IMG/VR virus record: IMGVR_UViG_3300033182_000270
Coordinates: 1 to 40,584 of that record
DNA length: 40,584 nt
Source of the DNA: a virus
Strand: one strand, 5' to 3'
Shown: positions 32,420 through 39,807 of the stretch, piece after piece
How positions within the stretch are numbered: position 1 is the first letter of the stretch
Layout: every line of letters starts with the position of its first letter
Notes under the pieces: model-generated
The model's input: the letters and a program-made list of their open reading frames with translations, nothing else
Database searches by the model: none
What the model was told of the DNA's origin: nothing
Made by a program: the position numbers and the translations under genes

Positions 32420-33049
32420 CTATCTTTCAAACGTCACATTAAATGCAACATTAACCCTTTCTTTATCTAACGGATTTGGCTCAACCCTGTGCATCAGATA
32501 CGATGGAAAAATTAAAACATCGCCGTCGTCTGGATAATACTTTGATACTCCGTTATACACCCAGGCTGGGTGATATAATTTATACGTATGATTAAATGGT
32601 TCAAACTCTATAGAACCAGTGCCTGATGCCTGCAAGTAGATCACTCCGCTAATAAAACTACCAAAATGGGTGTGATTGGTATTAAACCCGTGCTTGCTAT
32701 TTACGTTAGTCCACGTATTAATTATTGGATTATTGGCAAATGACATAAAATTATTTTCAGGATCTCCGTACAAGTTTGTTGGTAATATTAGATTGTTTAT
32801 ATATAGATTATAACACTCTAATATAGTTTCGTCAACAAATTTGATATTATCTAATGAAAAATTTGTCGAATCTAATTTCCCCCGCCAACAGTGCTGTTCG
32901 CTTCCGGAAGAATCATTTGTAACTTTACGATCGTTTAAAACTTCTGCTAATAGTTGTGTTCTAACAGATTCAGGTATTGCATTTTTAATATGCAATATTG
33001 GTGACATTTCTAAAACATTAGAGCTAACTTTCCAATTAAACGTATTCAT
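32420..33049 (-). CDS. 2OG-Fe(II) oxygenase, TIGR02466-like (209 aa)
   Basis: The ATG at 33049 starts MNTFNWKVSS one base after the upstream stop; an earlier TTG would force a 47-base overlap. Motifs are NTWTNVNSKHGFNTNHTHFG (H126, H128), SFISGVIYL, GDVLIFPSYLMHRV (H187) and KERVNVAFN (R198). The N-terminal ILHIKNAIP segment resembles the D-family LFPI.HAK..IP segment, a curious local likeness. It separates the four D paralogues from the second halogenase block. The substrate is unknown. Confidence 0.82.
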   Translation of the reverse strand: MNTFNWKVSSNVLEMSPILHIKNAIPESVRTQLLAEVLNDRKVTNDSSGSEQHCWRGKLDSTNFSLDNIKFVDETILECYNLYINNLILPTNLYGDPENNFMSFANNPIINTWTNVNSKHGFNTNHTHFGSFISGVIYLQASGTGSIEFEPFNHTYKLYHPAWVYNGVSKYYPDDGDVLIFPSYLMHRVEPNPLDKERVNVAFNVTFER

Positions 33050-33050
33050 A

Positions 33051-33647
33051 TCATCTATGTCTTTGAAATTGTTTTGATAATGTTGTGTGCCATTCAAATG
33101 TTATTCCTACAGTTATCCTCCAATCTGTTTTGGGTGCTAGTGCTTGATGTGCAAAACATGCAGGGAACAACACTATTTTTCCTCTTTTAAATTTTGACCT
33201 AAATACTTCTGTTAAATCATTAATTGAGTTAAAAAATAAAGTGTCCCCGCTACTATCGTTAGCATAGTAAACTATAGTCCATAGAGAAGGGTCAGTATTG
33301 GTGTCAATGTGTGCTGCTGGTGTCTGTGTTTCAGTCTGGCCGTTAACAGCAATACGTTGAACTTCGATAAATTTTCCGTCCGGGTCAACTGTAGGAAGAA
33401 TCTCAACCTGCAAACAGTCTAGTAGATTTTGAATTATTGTTGGAACTCCTAAACTTACATTCTCTTCACGTAAGTATAGCATCTTACCAAAATAAGGACA
33501 ACCGTCGTCGATAGTTGCAGCATGGTGACCGTACTCGAAAGTAAAAGTTTTAAATGCGACTTCGCCTGAACGTACAGCCCATTCAGGTATATTGTTATCA
33601 AACTCGTAAATTAAGTTAGTGTTGGTTTTAATATTAGAAAACATCAT
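33051..33647 (-). CDS. Prolyl-4-hydroxylase-type 2OG-Fe(II) oxygenase (198 aa)
   Basis: The ligand set is textbook: AAHIDTN (H113-x-D115), LFPACFAHQAL (H167) and DWRITVGITF (R177). The RIAVNGQTETQTPAAHID strand before the HxD resembles small marine-phage P4H-like enzymes. The first 80 residues include a Cys (50) and a (Y/F)EYGHH segment. The stop is 1 base before the next start; its own ATG shares the A of the upstream TAA (TAATG). The family hydroxylates prolyl or other residues or small molecules; which applies here cannot be told. Confidence 0.85.
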   Translation of the reverse strand: MMFSNIKTNTNLIYEFDNNIPEWAVRSGEVAFKTFTFEYGHHAATIDDGCPYFGKMLYLREENVSLGVPTIIQNLLDCLQVEILPTVDPDGKFIEVQRIAVNGQTETQTPAAHIDTNTDPSLWTIVYYANDSSGDTLFFNSINDLTEVFRSKFKRGKIVLFPACFAHQALAPKTDWRITVGITFEWHTTLSKQFQRHR

Positions 33648-34306
33648 TATACTTTTACCCTAAAGTTACCAGCAATTGAGATTCTATACTCATTTGAACT
33701 ATAGTAAGGATAGACTTGATGATGCAAATCCGATGGAAATAGACATATTTTCCCTTCCCAACTTTTATCTACTGGTAAATCAAGTGTACTCATTTTTCCT
33801 AAAGAATCAGTATAGATAAATTGAAAATATCCAGCTCGATATTTTATTGTTGTCGGATTTGGGCACATTCTTTCTTCTTCAAGTAAACTAAATGGAATAT
33901 CAGCCCACACTACAAAGCTATATACACCGGAGTGATTATGTATAGGTAAAAAATCTCCCGGTTTTTGTAAATTAACCCACATTCTTTCTAATTCAAATTC
34001 TATAGTATCTTCCGTTTTAACCATGTAATTAAACATTTTATTAAAGTAACTGTACTTTGCTTCGTGGATATCGATTAGTTTGCGAGCTTCCTTTTCAATA
34101 GTATCTCTCAAGTCATTAGGGAGATCAAAGTCGTAATTATAACCTTCTAATCTTTGATGGAACTGATGTAATACATCATGACTTTTACTTTCATATTGAA
34201 CTACATCCAACTTCACATCGTTACAAAAATTTTTTAATCTAGCTTTAATAAAAGGATTTAAATCTTCTATTAGAATCCCAACGCTAGACAGATCGTTAGC
34301 CTGCAT
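33647..34306 (-). CDS. 2OG-Fe(II) oxygenase-like, SFVVW type, copy 2 (219 aa)
   Basis: This is the second member of the SFVVW pair (see 28309). It has FLPIHNHSGVYSFVVWADIP (H123, H125), KICLFPSDLHHQVYPYYSSN (H195/H196) and YRISIAGNF (R208). The N-terminal half is helical (about 18-95). It lies directly after halogenase 2 (one-base gap), whereas copy 1 lies two genes upstream of halogenase 1. The paired occurrence suggests each halogenase block carries its own member. The substrate is unknown. Confidence 0.8.
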   Translation of the reverse strand: MQANDLSSVGILIEDLNPFIKARLKNFCNDVKLDVVQYESKSHDVLHQFHQRLEGYNYDFDLPNDLRDTIEKEARKLIDIHEAKYSYFNKMFNYMVKTEDTIEFELERMWVNLQKPGDFLPIHNHSGVYSFVVWADIPFSLLEEERMCPNPTTIKYRAGYFQFIYTDSLGKMSTLDLPVDKSWEGKICLFPSDLHHQVYPYYSSNEYRISIAGNFRVKV

Positions 34307-34307
34307 G

Positions 34308-35819
34308 TTATTTCCTTAAAAACTCAATAAATTTATCGTAATTTAATTTATTTTTCATTGACGATAGTGATTCTTCTTTATACTCATTTAATACTGATTG
34401 CGAAAATTCTCGATAACCTTCGTCGTTGATTGAGTCTAATGACGAAGACAACACACTAGTAGAAAGATTACCTGTTCCAAATAATATGTAACTGTATAAT
34501 CCCCAATCGACACCACCTGTATATAAATCAAAATCTTTATTAGATGGCATTTTACATTTTGCCATTTCTAGCAAATCTTTAGTCTTTTCAGTTTGAGTTG
34601 CACCGGTATGTATATACTCCCAAAACTTGCTATCTGTACGGCCGCCCATATAATGTACGTTTAAAAAGTCTTTAAAATCGTCGTACATCTTTGAGGTTCT
34701 TTTATTATAAAAGTTAATTGAACCATTATTGCATGTTGACTGCTGATCGTCTTTCAAATACTCAAAAACAAAAGTTAGTAACTGTATTATTGTGCTGTGT
34801 ATTGATGTAGCTTCTAATGGTTCGGCAAATGCCGATGCTAACCCTATAGCAAGACAGTTCTTAACCCATGCTTTGTCTAATCTTCCAGTTTCAAATTTTA
34901 ATACTCTAATAGGGTCTATACTGTGCCCAAGAGTTTTTTCAATTTCGTCTTGTGCTTGTTCTGGAGTTATAAAATCGTCGCAAAAAACATAGCCGCAGCC
35001 TTTTCGTTCTAATGTAGGAATTTGCCACATCCAACCTGAACTTTGTGCCCATGCAGTAGTCCACGGCTCGGGCGTTTCGTTATCGTTATAAGGTATTAAA
35101 AACGGCATTGCAGAGTTAACAGGTAAATGCTCTTGATAACTTACCCATGAATTACCAAGTGCAATCATTAGTACTTTTGAGAATCCACTAGCATCGATAA
35201 AAAAATCACCTTTAAGATCTTTTCCTGATTTAAGTTTAAGGCTTTTAATAAATCCTGTCTCGTTATCTAAATTAACTGTAGTAACTTCATCGTCGACCCA
35301 GCTAGTGTTATTGTGCTTCAATACAACTTTTTTAAAATATCTACCTACATCGAATGCATCGAAGTGTAAGGCAAACCCTATATTCTCAAAAGAAAAGTCA
35401 TTTATTGAAAATGGAGATTTATTGCTTTCAGCATACGCTCCGGTTCTATGCAATAAATGCATATTGTTAGGATTAATTTCCGACTGAGTACAGAACGTAA
35501 AGTCAATAATTGATGTGCTAGTAGGACTTCCAGCAAGCGGCGCAAAATAACTTTCACCAACAGTTTTCCAATCCTTATGATGAATTCCATATTTAATAGT
35601 TGCGTTAGATTCTTTCATAAACTCTAACATATCGCAACCAAAGTCAAACAAATCGCCTCTAATGATATTTGTTAAAACGCCTGTACTTCCTTCACCTGCA
35701 CCAACTATACTAATCTTACTAGATTCTATAACCGTAACAGTGTTCTTAGGAGCAGCTTTTGAAATCATTAATGCTGCTAACCAGCCAGCAGTTCCTCCAC
35801 CTACAATTACGATATTCAA
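34308..35819 (-). CDS. FAD-dependent tryptophan-halogenase-like protein 2 (503 aa)
   Basis: The FAD motif GGGTAGW (7-13) and VGAGEGST (39-46) are followed by K76 in SNATIK (PrnA K79 position), W263-M-W-Q-I-P268 (WxWxIP) and FAEPLEATS (E336), so the key halogenase residues are present; the Ser after the Glu in PrnA is Ala here. It starts at TTG (35819): the in-frame codons upstream are GGC-rich up to a TAA at 35832-35834, a GGAGA ribosome site is well placed, and TTGA overlaps the upstream stop. It is about 50 residues shorter than halogenase 1 and quite diverged from it. The substrate and halide are unknown. Confidence 0.88.
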   Translation of the reverse strand: MNIVIVGGGTAGWLAALMISKAAPKNTVTVIESSKISIVGAGEGSTGVLTNIIRGDLFDFGCDMLEFMKESNATIKYGIHHKDWKTVGESYFAPLAGSPTSTSIIDFTFCTQSEINPNNMHLLHRTGAYAESNKSPFSINDFSFENIGFALHFDAFDVGRYFKKVVLKHNNTSWVDDEVTTVNLDNETGFIKSLKLKSGKDLKGDFFIDASGFSKVLMIALGNSWVSYQEHLPVNSAMPFLIPYNDNETPEPWTTAWAQSSGWMWQIPTLERKGCGYVFCDDFITPEQAQDEIEKTLGHSIDPIRVLKFETGRLDKAWVKNCLAIGLASAFAEPLEATSIHSTIIQLLTFVFEYLKDDQQSTCNNGSINFYNKRTSKMYDDFKDFLNVHYMGGRTDSKFWEYIHTGATQTEKTKDLLEMAKCKMPSNKDFDLYTGGVDWGLYSYILFGTGNLSTSVLSSSLDSINDEGYREFSQSVLNEYKEESLSSMKNKLNYDKFIEFLRK

Positions 35820-36460
35820 TTGCCGTCTCCGTTATCAACACGCATCATTATGTTTAACGCATTAGTGATCCTCAGTGTACCATTAGTATGTTTTGGTACA
35901 TAATGATCTAACCAACTTGGGAACAACACAATGTCGCCTTCTTTAGCATCAGGTAACCGATCAAAGTCATAAAAATATGAAGGAATATAATCTATATTTT
36001 TAGTTGGAATTGATGCCTTAATGTACTTCCAAAGCGGATTCTTAAATGCTGTTGGATACGAGTTTTCAGCTAATTTAACATAATGTACAGCAGCAAATTG
36101 TATAGTCGACGGCCCTCCAGTGTGATCATGGAGAAACTCTGCTTCATTATTATACGAAAGGTTATACCAACCTTTCATCTTAATATCCCATTGGTGTTTG
36201 TTTAGATCAAACCCCATGCCTGTTATTAAGGCACGAACATCATCTTCGTATAATTTATATAGGTACGGCCAATGACAGAATGCTGCTCCGGCATGCATTC
36301 CATAGTCCGTAAAAGTATTTTGAACAGGGTCATTTGGTCCATTTTTTTCAAAATACGGAAAGACATGCTCCATAATATAATCCTGGATCTTATCATGATG
36401 TGTTGCTCTAGTTTTTATTACATCGATTCCAAATAACGGAACTTGTTCAACTTCTTTCAT
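35816..36460 (-). CDS. 2OG-Fe(II) oxygenase-like, HDH type, copy 1 (214 aa)
   Basis: The ATG at 36460 (MKEVEQVPLFGID) has GAGAGTGG upstream; a TTG at 36475 is less likely. Motifs are KGWYNLSYNNEAEFLHDHTG (H111, D112, H113), VHYVKL, GDIVLFPSWLDHYVPKH (H186) and LRITNALN (R197). Together with the next gene it forms a paralogous pair sharing the VPL(F/Y) start, WYN(L/Y), (A/L)HDH and FPS(W/Y)...H. It is linked by TTGA overlap to halogenase 2, so this oxygenase is made just before the halogenase. The substrate is unknown. Confidence 0.8.
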   Translation of the reverse strand: MKEVEQVPLFGIDVIKTRATHHDKIQDYIMEHVFPYFEKNGPNDPVQNTFTDYGMHAGAAFCHWPYLYKLYEDDVRALITGMGFDLNKHQWDIKMKGWYNLSYNNEAEFLHDHTGGPSTIQFAAVHYVKLAENSYPTAFKNPLWKYIKASIPTKNIDYIPSYFYDFDRLPDAKEGDIVLFPSWLDHYVPKHTNGTLRITNALNIMMRVDNGDGN

Positions 36461-37082
36461 ATATGCCACTCTCAAAAATACTTAAATTTATTGCAACTGT
36501 TAATCTTTCTTCGTCGCTATCTTGCGTTATAACAGAATGCGGTACATATGAAGGGAAAAATATCATATCTCCTTCATTTACATCTACTATGTGTTGCAAT
36601 TTCTGATAATCATTAGGTCTTAAATGATCTTTAGTCGTTGGTTGTGTACTTTTTAATACGCCTTCGAGGGGGTTATAAAATACTGTACCTTTATGAACAT
36701 CTTTATTAAACTTTACAAAATGTATAGCGGCGTAATTAACAGGTAACGGCCCGTTTAAATGATCATGTGCTTCTTGATATGCACCACGTTTACCGTAGTT
36801 ATACCAATACTTTTTACGCACTTCCCATTGTTGATGTGTGTTAAATCCAGCCTTTATTAAAAACTCATCAAAATTTGTTTTGTAAAATTGATCAAACAAC
36901 GTTTTATCTAATTTAGGAGCACCCGGAAAGTAACTACTAAAGATACTTCTTTCGGTATCGTTGTTTCCAGTTTGTTCGTACACTGGATGAATGTAATTTT
37001 CAAACCATGCAGATATTTCACTGTGTTTGTGTGCAGTAGTTTTATATAAAGGAACTTCAAATAATGATGTTTTAAAAATCAT
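36447..37082 (-). CDS. 2OG-Fe(II) oxygenase-like, HDH type, copy 2 (211 aa)
   Basis: Paralogue of the gene at 35816: FEVPLYKTTAHKH start, KKYWYNYGKRGAYQEAHDH (H106, D107, H108), IHFVKFNKD, GDMIFFPSYVPHSVI (H182) and ERLTVAIN (R193). It has a loop (NPLEGVLKSTQPTTKDHLRP) of the same length class as its partner. It is joined by ATGA to the upstream DUF6445-like gene. A tandem duplication within the operon explains the pair; the two have diverged enough to have different targets. Confidence 0.8.
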   Translation of the reverse strand: MIFKTSLFEVPLYKTTAHKHSEISAWFENYIHPVYEQTGNNDTERSIFSSYFPGAPKLDKTLFDQFYKTNFDEFLIKAGFNTHQQWEVRKKYWYNYGKRGAYQEAHDHLNGPLPVNYAAIHFVKFNKDVHKGTVFYNPLEGVLKSTQPTTKDHLRPNDYQKLQHIVDVNEGDMIFFPSYVPHSVITQDSDEERLTVAINLSIFESGIYERS

Positions 37083-37759
37083 TCGTCTTCCCAGGTGTAA
37101 TTAAGATTAACTTTTGTGCAGTGCTCTTGTTTTATATCTTTAATAAAAAATACAACACTTTTTCTCGGTTCACCACAATCTAAATTGTACTTGTTTGGTC
37201 TATGATAAATCTCACCGTCATAAGATATAAGTCTGTTAAACATGTTACCAACTTTTAATGTTTCTGTAAATGTATTATGGTTTTGACGTAAATCTTTGAG
37301 ATACTCATCAGTAGATATTCCTGTGAGATTAAATTCTTGTCTAGAAACAAAATCGTCAGTTTTAAACTGTTCTTTAGTTTTCTTTTCAAATAAAGAAGTT
37401 CCTGTTTCTAACGACTGTTCATTGGGGGTTAGATATATAACTCCCGCTATGTCAATACTATCAGAATGAATCCAACCTTCGTTTACTTCGGTGTTATCAT
37501 ATACTGTGTTAATATGGAATCTTATATCCATAATAAATCCGTAAATACCTGGATATACTTCTGTAGAAACTTTTTGCGCTAAAAACAGTGCAAAATTTTT
37601 TGTCTCGTTATCAGTAGACATTAAAAGATTATCAGTTCGAAGTCCTGGGTATGTCTGATGTTGTTTAAATTCTTGACGATCAAATAGCTTGAGAACTTTA
37701 TAAGGATTTTTAAAGAAGTTATTCTTCGCTATAATAAAATCAGAATATGCATGTGCCAT
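37079..37759 (-). CDS. 2OG-oxygenase-like protein, DUF6445-like (226 aa)
   Basis: The pattern is GWIHSDSIDIAGVIYLTP (H98-x-D100), ETGTSLFEKK (119-127), NRLISYDGEIYHRPN (H186) and PRKSVVFFIKDI (R199). The H-x-D ... H ... R order fits a 2OG-Fe(II) oxygenase. The IAGVIYLTP followed by GTSLF and a YDG...H block recalls proteins grouped as DUF6445. A long charged loop (about 126-165) separates the two metal-ligand halves. The one-base gap toward the next pair and ATGA junction on the other side place it firmly in the operon. The substrate is unknown. Confidence 0.72.
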   Translation of the reverse strand: MAHAYSDFIIAKNNFFKNPYKVLKLFDRQEFKQHQTYPGLRTDNLLMSTDNETKNFALFLAQKVSTEVYPGIYGFIMDIRFHINTVYDNTEVNEGWIHSDSIDIAGVIYLTPNEQSLETGTSLFEKKTKEQFKTDDFVSRQEFNLTGISTDEYLKDLRQNHNTFTETLKVGNMFNRLISYDGEIYHRPNKYNLDCGEPRKSVVFFIKDIKQEHCTKVNLNYTWEDE

Positions 37760-37760
37760 G

Positions 37761-38339
37761 TTAATATGCCCACGTTACAAAACTATAACGACTTCCTTTA
37801 GTAACAGTGCTTACGCTATGAGGATACAGAAATGTTGAAGGGAAAATAATTATATCTCCTTTCTTTAAATCTGGGTCGAAATCAGTGCCAAATGTAAATT
37901 TGCCACCATCAAAATCGTTGTTTAGAAGACCAACAATAGATAATAACGGAACACCTTGATCACCCTCGCCAAACAATCCTTTAACATGATCATGATGAGT
38001 TTCAATTTTTGAACCTTCGTTGCATCTATTAAATCTTATTGGTGAGCATGACTGCACACCGGAGAAAGAAATATACTTGTCAAAACTCATCGTTTCTGCA
38101 AGCATTTTATTATAGTTTGAAACAGTGTTAATTAAGAATTGTTGCAATACTATTGCTTCATGTTCAAATGAATACTTAATTTCAAATAAGTTATCTTTAT
38201 CTAACGCATAGTTTCCATCCTTAGCATATTCGTGCGGAATCCATTCTGCTTTATTTTTAGAAATCATTGTAACTAACGTATCGCAAGTATCTAACGGAAT
38301 TGCTGCTTCTTTATAGATAAAATCTTCTAAATTTCTCAT
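37761..38339 (-). CDS. Prolyl-hydroxylase-type 2OG-Fe(II) oxygenase, paired copy 1 (192 aa)
   Basis: Start at 38339: this ATG forms TAATG with the upstream stop and matches the paralogue's N-terminus (MRNLEDFIYKEAAIP versus KQLKDYIFVKNIIP); ATG at 38345 and TTG at 38351 are alternatives. Ligands are H115-x-D117 in THHDH, H174 in LYPHSV and R184 in GSRYSFVTW. SPIRFNRCNEG precedes the HxD, and GLLNNDFDGGKFTF is the classic P4H (L/N)N..F.GG.. strand. This is a typical small phage P4H-like enzyme. The substrate is unknown. Confidence 0.87.
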   Translation of the reverse strand: MRNLEDFIYKEAAIPLDTCDTLVTMISKNKAEWIPHEYAKDGNYALDKDNLFEIKYSFEHEAIVLQQFLINTVSNYNKMLAETMSFDKYISFSGVQSCSPIRFNRCNEGSKIETHHDHVKGLFGEGDQGVPLLSIVGLLNNDFDGGKFTFGTDFDPDLKKGDIIIFPSTFLYPHSVSTVTKGSRYSFVTWAY

Positions 38340-38929
38340 TACCATGCCCAACTTACAAATGTATAACGTGTACCTTTTGTTACAGGATCAACTCTGTGAG
38401 GGTACATAAAAACTGACGGAAACACTAATATGTCCCCTTCCTTTAACTCGATTTTGTAGTCTTCGAAGAATACAAACTCTCCACCTTCGTAGTCATCATT
38501 TAAATGCCCTAATAGTGTTAAAATTGGTATACCTTTTCGTTCACCGTCAAATAAACTATGTATGTGATCGTGATGTGCATGCATTATGGTATGAACCCCG
38601 TAACGATTAAACCTAACAGGACATGCCATATGAATACCGCAGTTGCCAACATAATCACCGTATGTGTTTTCCTTATTGATAAAATCTTCGTATTCTTTTA
38701 AAACTTCACCAACATAAGGATACAGTAAGTCGTTCTGGTTTGGAAAAGACTCTGCGACTTCAAGTTCTTTTAAAGGATACTTAATTTTTCTAGAATGCAT
38801 TTCTCCATAATTTTGCCATTGATGCTGCTCCCAGTGATTTTTTATTTGTACTTCGTTAACTAACTGTTTACAAACATTGCTAGGAATTATATTTTTTACA
38901 AATATGTAATCTTTTAATTGCTTTAACAT
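38339..38929 (-). CDS. Prolyl-hydroxylase-type 2OG-Fe(II) oxygenase, paired copy 2 (196 aa)
   Basis: Closest paralogue of the next gene: CPVRFNRYGVHTIMHAHHDH (H119-x-D121), LGHLNDDYEGGEFVFFEDY, GDILVFPSVFMYPHRV (H178) and GTRYTFVSWAW (R188). All four P4H-type residues are intact in both copies, so the duplication has been kept functional. It begins exactly where the JmjC-like gene ends (zero gap). The pair sits early in the operon, after GroES and the cupin-like gene. Confidence 0.87.
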   Translation of the reverse strand: MLKQLKDYIFVKNIIPSNVCKQLVNEVQIKNHWEQHQWQNYGEMHSRKIKYPLKELEVAESFPNQNDLLYPYVGEVLKEYEDFINKENTYGDYVGNCGIHMACPVRFNRYGVHTIMHAHHDHIHSLFDGERKGIPILTLLGHLNDDYEGGEFVFFEDYKIELKEGDILVFPSVFMYPHRVDPVTKGTRYTFVSWAW

Positions 38930-39424
38930 TTAATAATAATCCAATCCAAACGAAACTCCAACTCGCGGAGTTAATGGAATAACTTCGTGGTACATAGACT
39001 TTGGTACATACACAAAATCATTTGGTTTTAACTCGTATATTGACGTGTCGTTTCCATCTTCTATAGTCCATCTAGTTGAACCTTGTATTTGCCAATATAA
39101 TACGTCCGAATCGTCGTTATGTCTCCCAAACGAATCTGCTATTTCTAAAAATGAAATATAACAGTGTGCAGTTGCGGGAAGTGTATCTAATTTTTTATAT
39201 TCTTCAAGCAGGTCACCAACATACCGGATATTATGACCAGTAAAAAGTCCGTAGCCCATATTGTTAAAGAATTTTAATTTTTCTCCAGATACAACAATAC
39301 GATTGAACTCCTTTAGGATCTCGTCCCAGGTTGGTCGTTCAATCGTAACATTACGAAAAACAAAGTGATGTTTCGATTCCCTTGATTCTAAAAAACTTAA
39401 ATCTTTAAGAAAATCGTAACTCAT
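38930..39424 (-). CDS. JmjC/cupin-like putative oxygenase (164 aa)
   Basis: I choose the ATG at 39424 (MSYDFLKDL), which overlaps the GroES stop as TAATG; the longer TTG frame adds only an Arg-rich tail that overlaps GroES. H102-x-D104 (RHNDDSDVLYWQIQGSTRW), then LKPNDFVYVPKSMYHEVIPL (H146) form the cupin metal motif seen in JmjC-type Fe(II)/2OG hydroxylases. WQIQGSTRW is the usual strand after the HxD in that group. At 164 residues it is a minimal domain without the dimerisation region of ribosomal-protein hydroxylases. A protein-hydroxylase role is possible but not shown. Confidence 0.75.
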   Translation of the reverse strand: MSYDFLKDLSFLESRESKHHFVFRNVTIERPTWDEILKEFNRIVVSGEKLKFFNNMGYGLFTGHNIRYVGDLLEEYKKLDTLPATAHCYISFLEIADSFGRHNDDSDVLYWQIQGSTRWTIEDGNDTSIYELKPNDFVYVPKSMYHEVIPLTPRVGVSFGLDYY

Positions 39425-39729
39425 TACTGATCGTCTTCTTCTTCGATAACAGCCCAAACATCGCCTTCAGGCATATTGTAGTAACTCTCTCCACTAACTT
39501 GTAGTTCGGTTCCTGCGCAAGGATGAAACAGTACACGAGTGCCAACAGTTAAGGTAGTTGGGATAAAGACACCAGTTTTAGTAGCATGTTTACCTGGGCC
39601 AACTGCAAGAACTGTTCCTTTAGTTGCAGCTTCTTGGGCTTGGTCTGGTATAACAATACCTCCTGAAGTTTCTTTAAGAGGGTCATCTTTTTTAACAATT
39701 ATACGATCAAATACAGGTTTTAACAGCAT
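39424..39729 (-). CDS. groES: Co-chaperonin GroES (Cpn10)
   Basis: The 101 residues contain LLKPVFDRIIVKK (2-14), the mobile loop with GGIVIPD (23-29, the IVI contact for GroEL), GTVLAVGPG (38-46), GTRVLFHPCAG (63-73) and the DVWAVIEEE end. This matches full-length bacterial GroES rather than the divergent T4 gp31, which has the same job of serving host GroEL in phage protein folding. It is the first gene of the minus-strand operon, with a perfect AGGAGGT ribosome site (39735-39741) and a late-type promoter box. The likely role is folding of phage proteins, perhaps including giant fibres or oxygenases; which client it serves is inference. Confidence 0.95.
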   Translation of the reverse strand: MLLKPVFDRIIVKKDDPLKETSGGIVIPDQAQEAATKGTVLAVGPGKHATKTGVFIPTTLTVGTRVLFHPCAGTELQVSGESYYNMPEGDVWAVIEEEDDQ

Positions 39730-39752
39730 ATATTACCTCCTTTTATGCGAGG

Positions 39753-39759
39753 TATTTAT
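39753..39759 (-). promoter_or_regulatory. Candidate T4-type late promoter of the GroES/oxygenase operon
   Basis: ATAAATA on the minus strand (within CATAAATACC) lies 23 bases upstream of the GroES ATG, with the AGGAGGT site between. The gap (39730-39807) is the only sizeable one ahead of the whole operon, so this box is the best candidate for its main promoter and implies late expression. Confidence 0.55.
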
Positions 39760-39807
39760 GAATTCGTATTTGTAATTTTAGGTATTCTTGAGTACTAAAT
39801 ATTCTGC

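Noticed and set aside
32102-32470. Plus-strand open frame of 122 codons opposite paralogue D4
   Set aside because: It is antisense to a gene with clear paralogues on the minus strand and has no family likeness or upstream signals.
33050-33097. Longer start (TTG) of the oxygenase at 32420
   Set aside because: It would overlap the upstream oxygenase by 47 bases. An AGGAAT stretch lies upstream, so it is not impossible, but the ATG at 33049 with a one-base gap fits the operon better.
39425-39457. Longer start (TTG) of the JmjC/cupin-like gene giving an Arg-rich N-terminus
   Set aside because: The extension overlaps GroES coding sequence, while the ATG at 39424 fits the TAATG junction pattern seen throughout the operon.
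39795-39801. CTAAATA box as promoter of the plus-strand oxygenase at 39808
   Set aside because: It lies six bases before the ATG, which would leave almost no leader and no ribosome site; the match to the late box is also imperfect.
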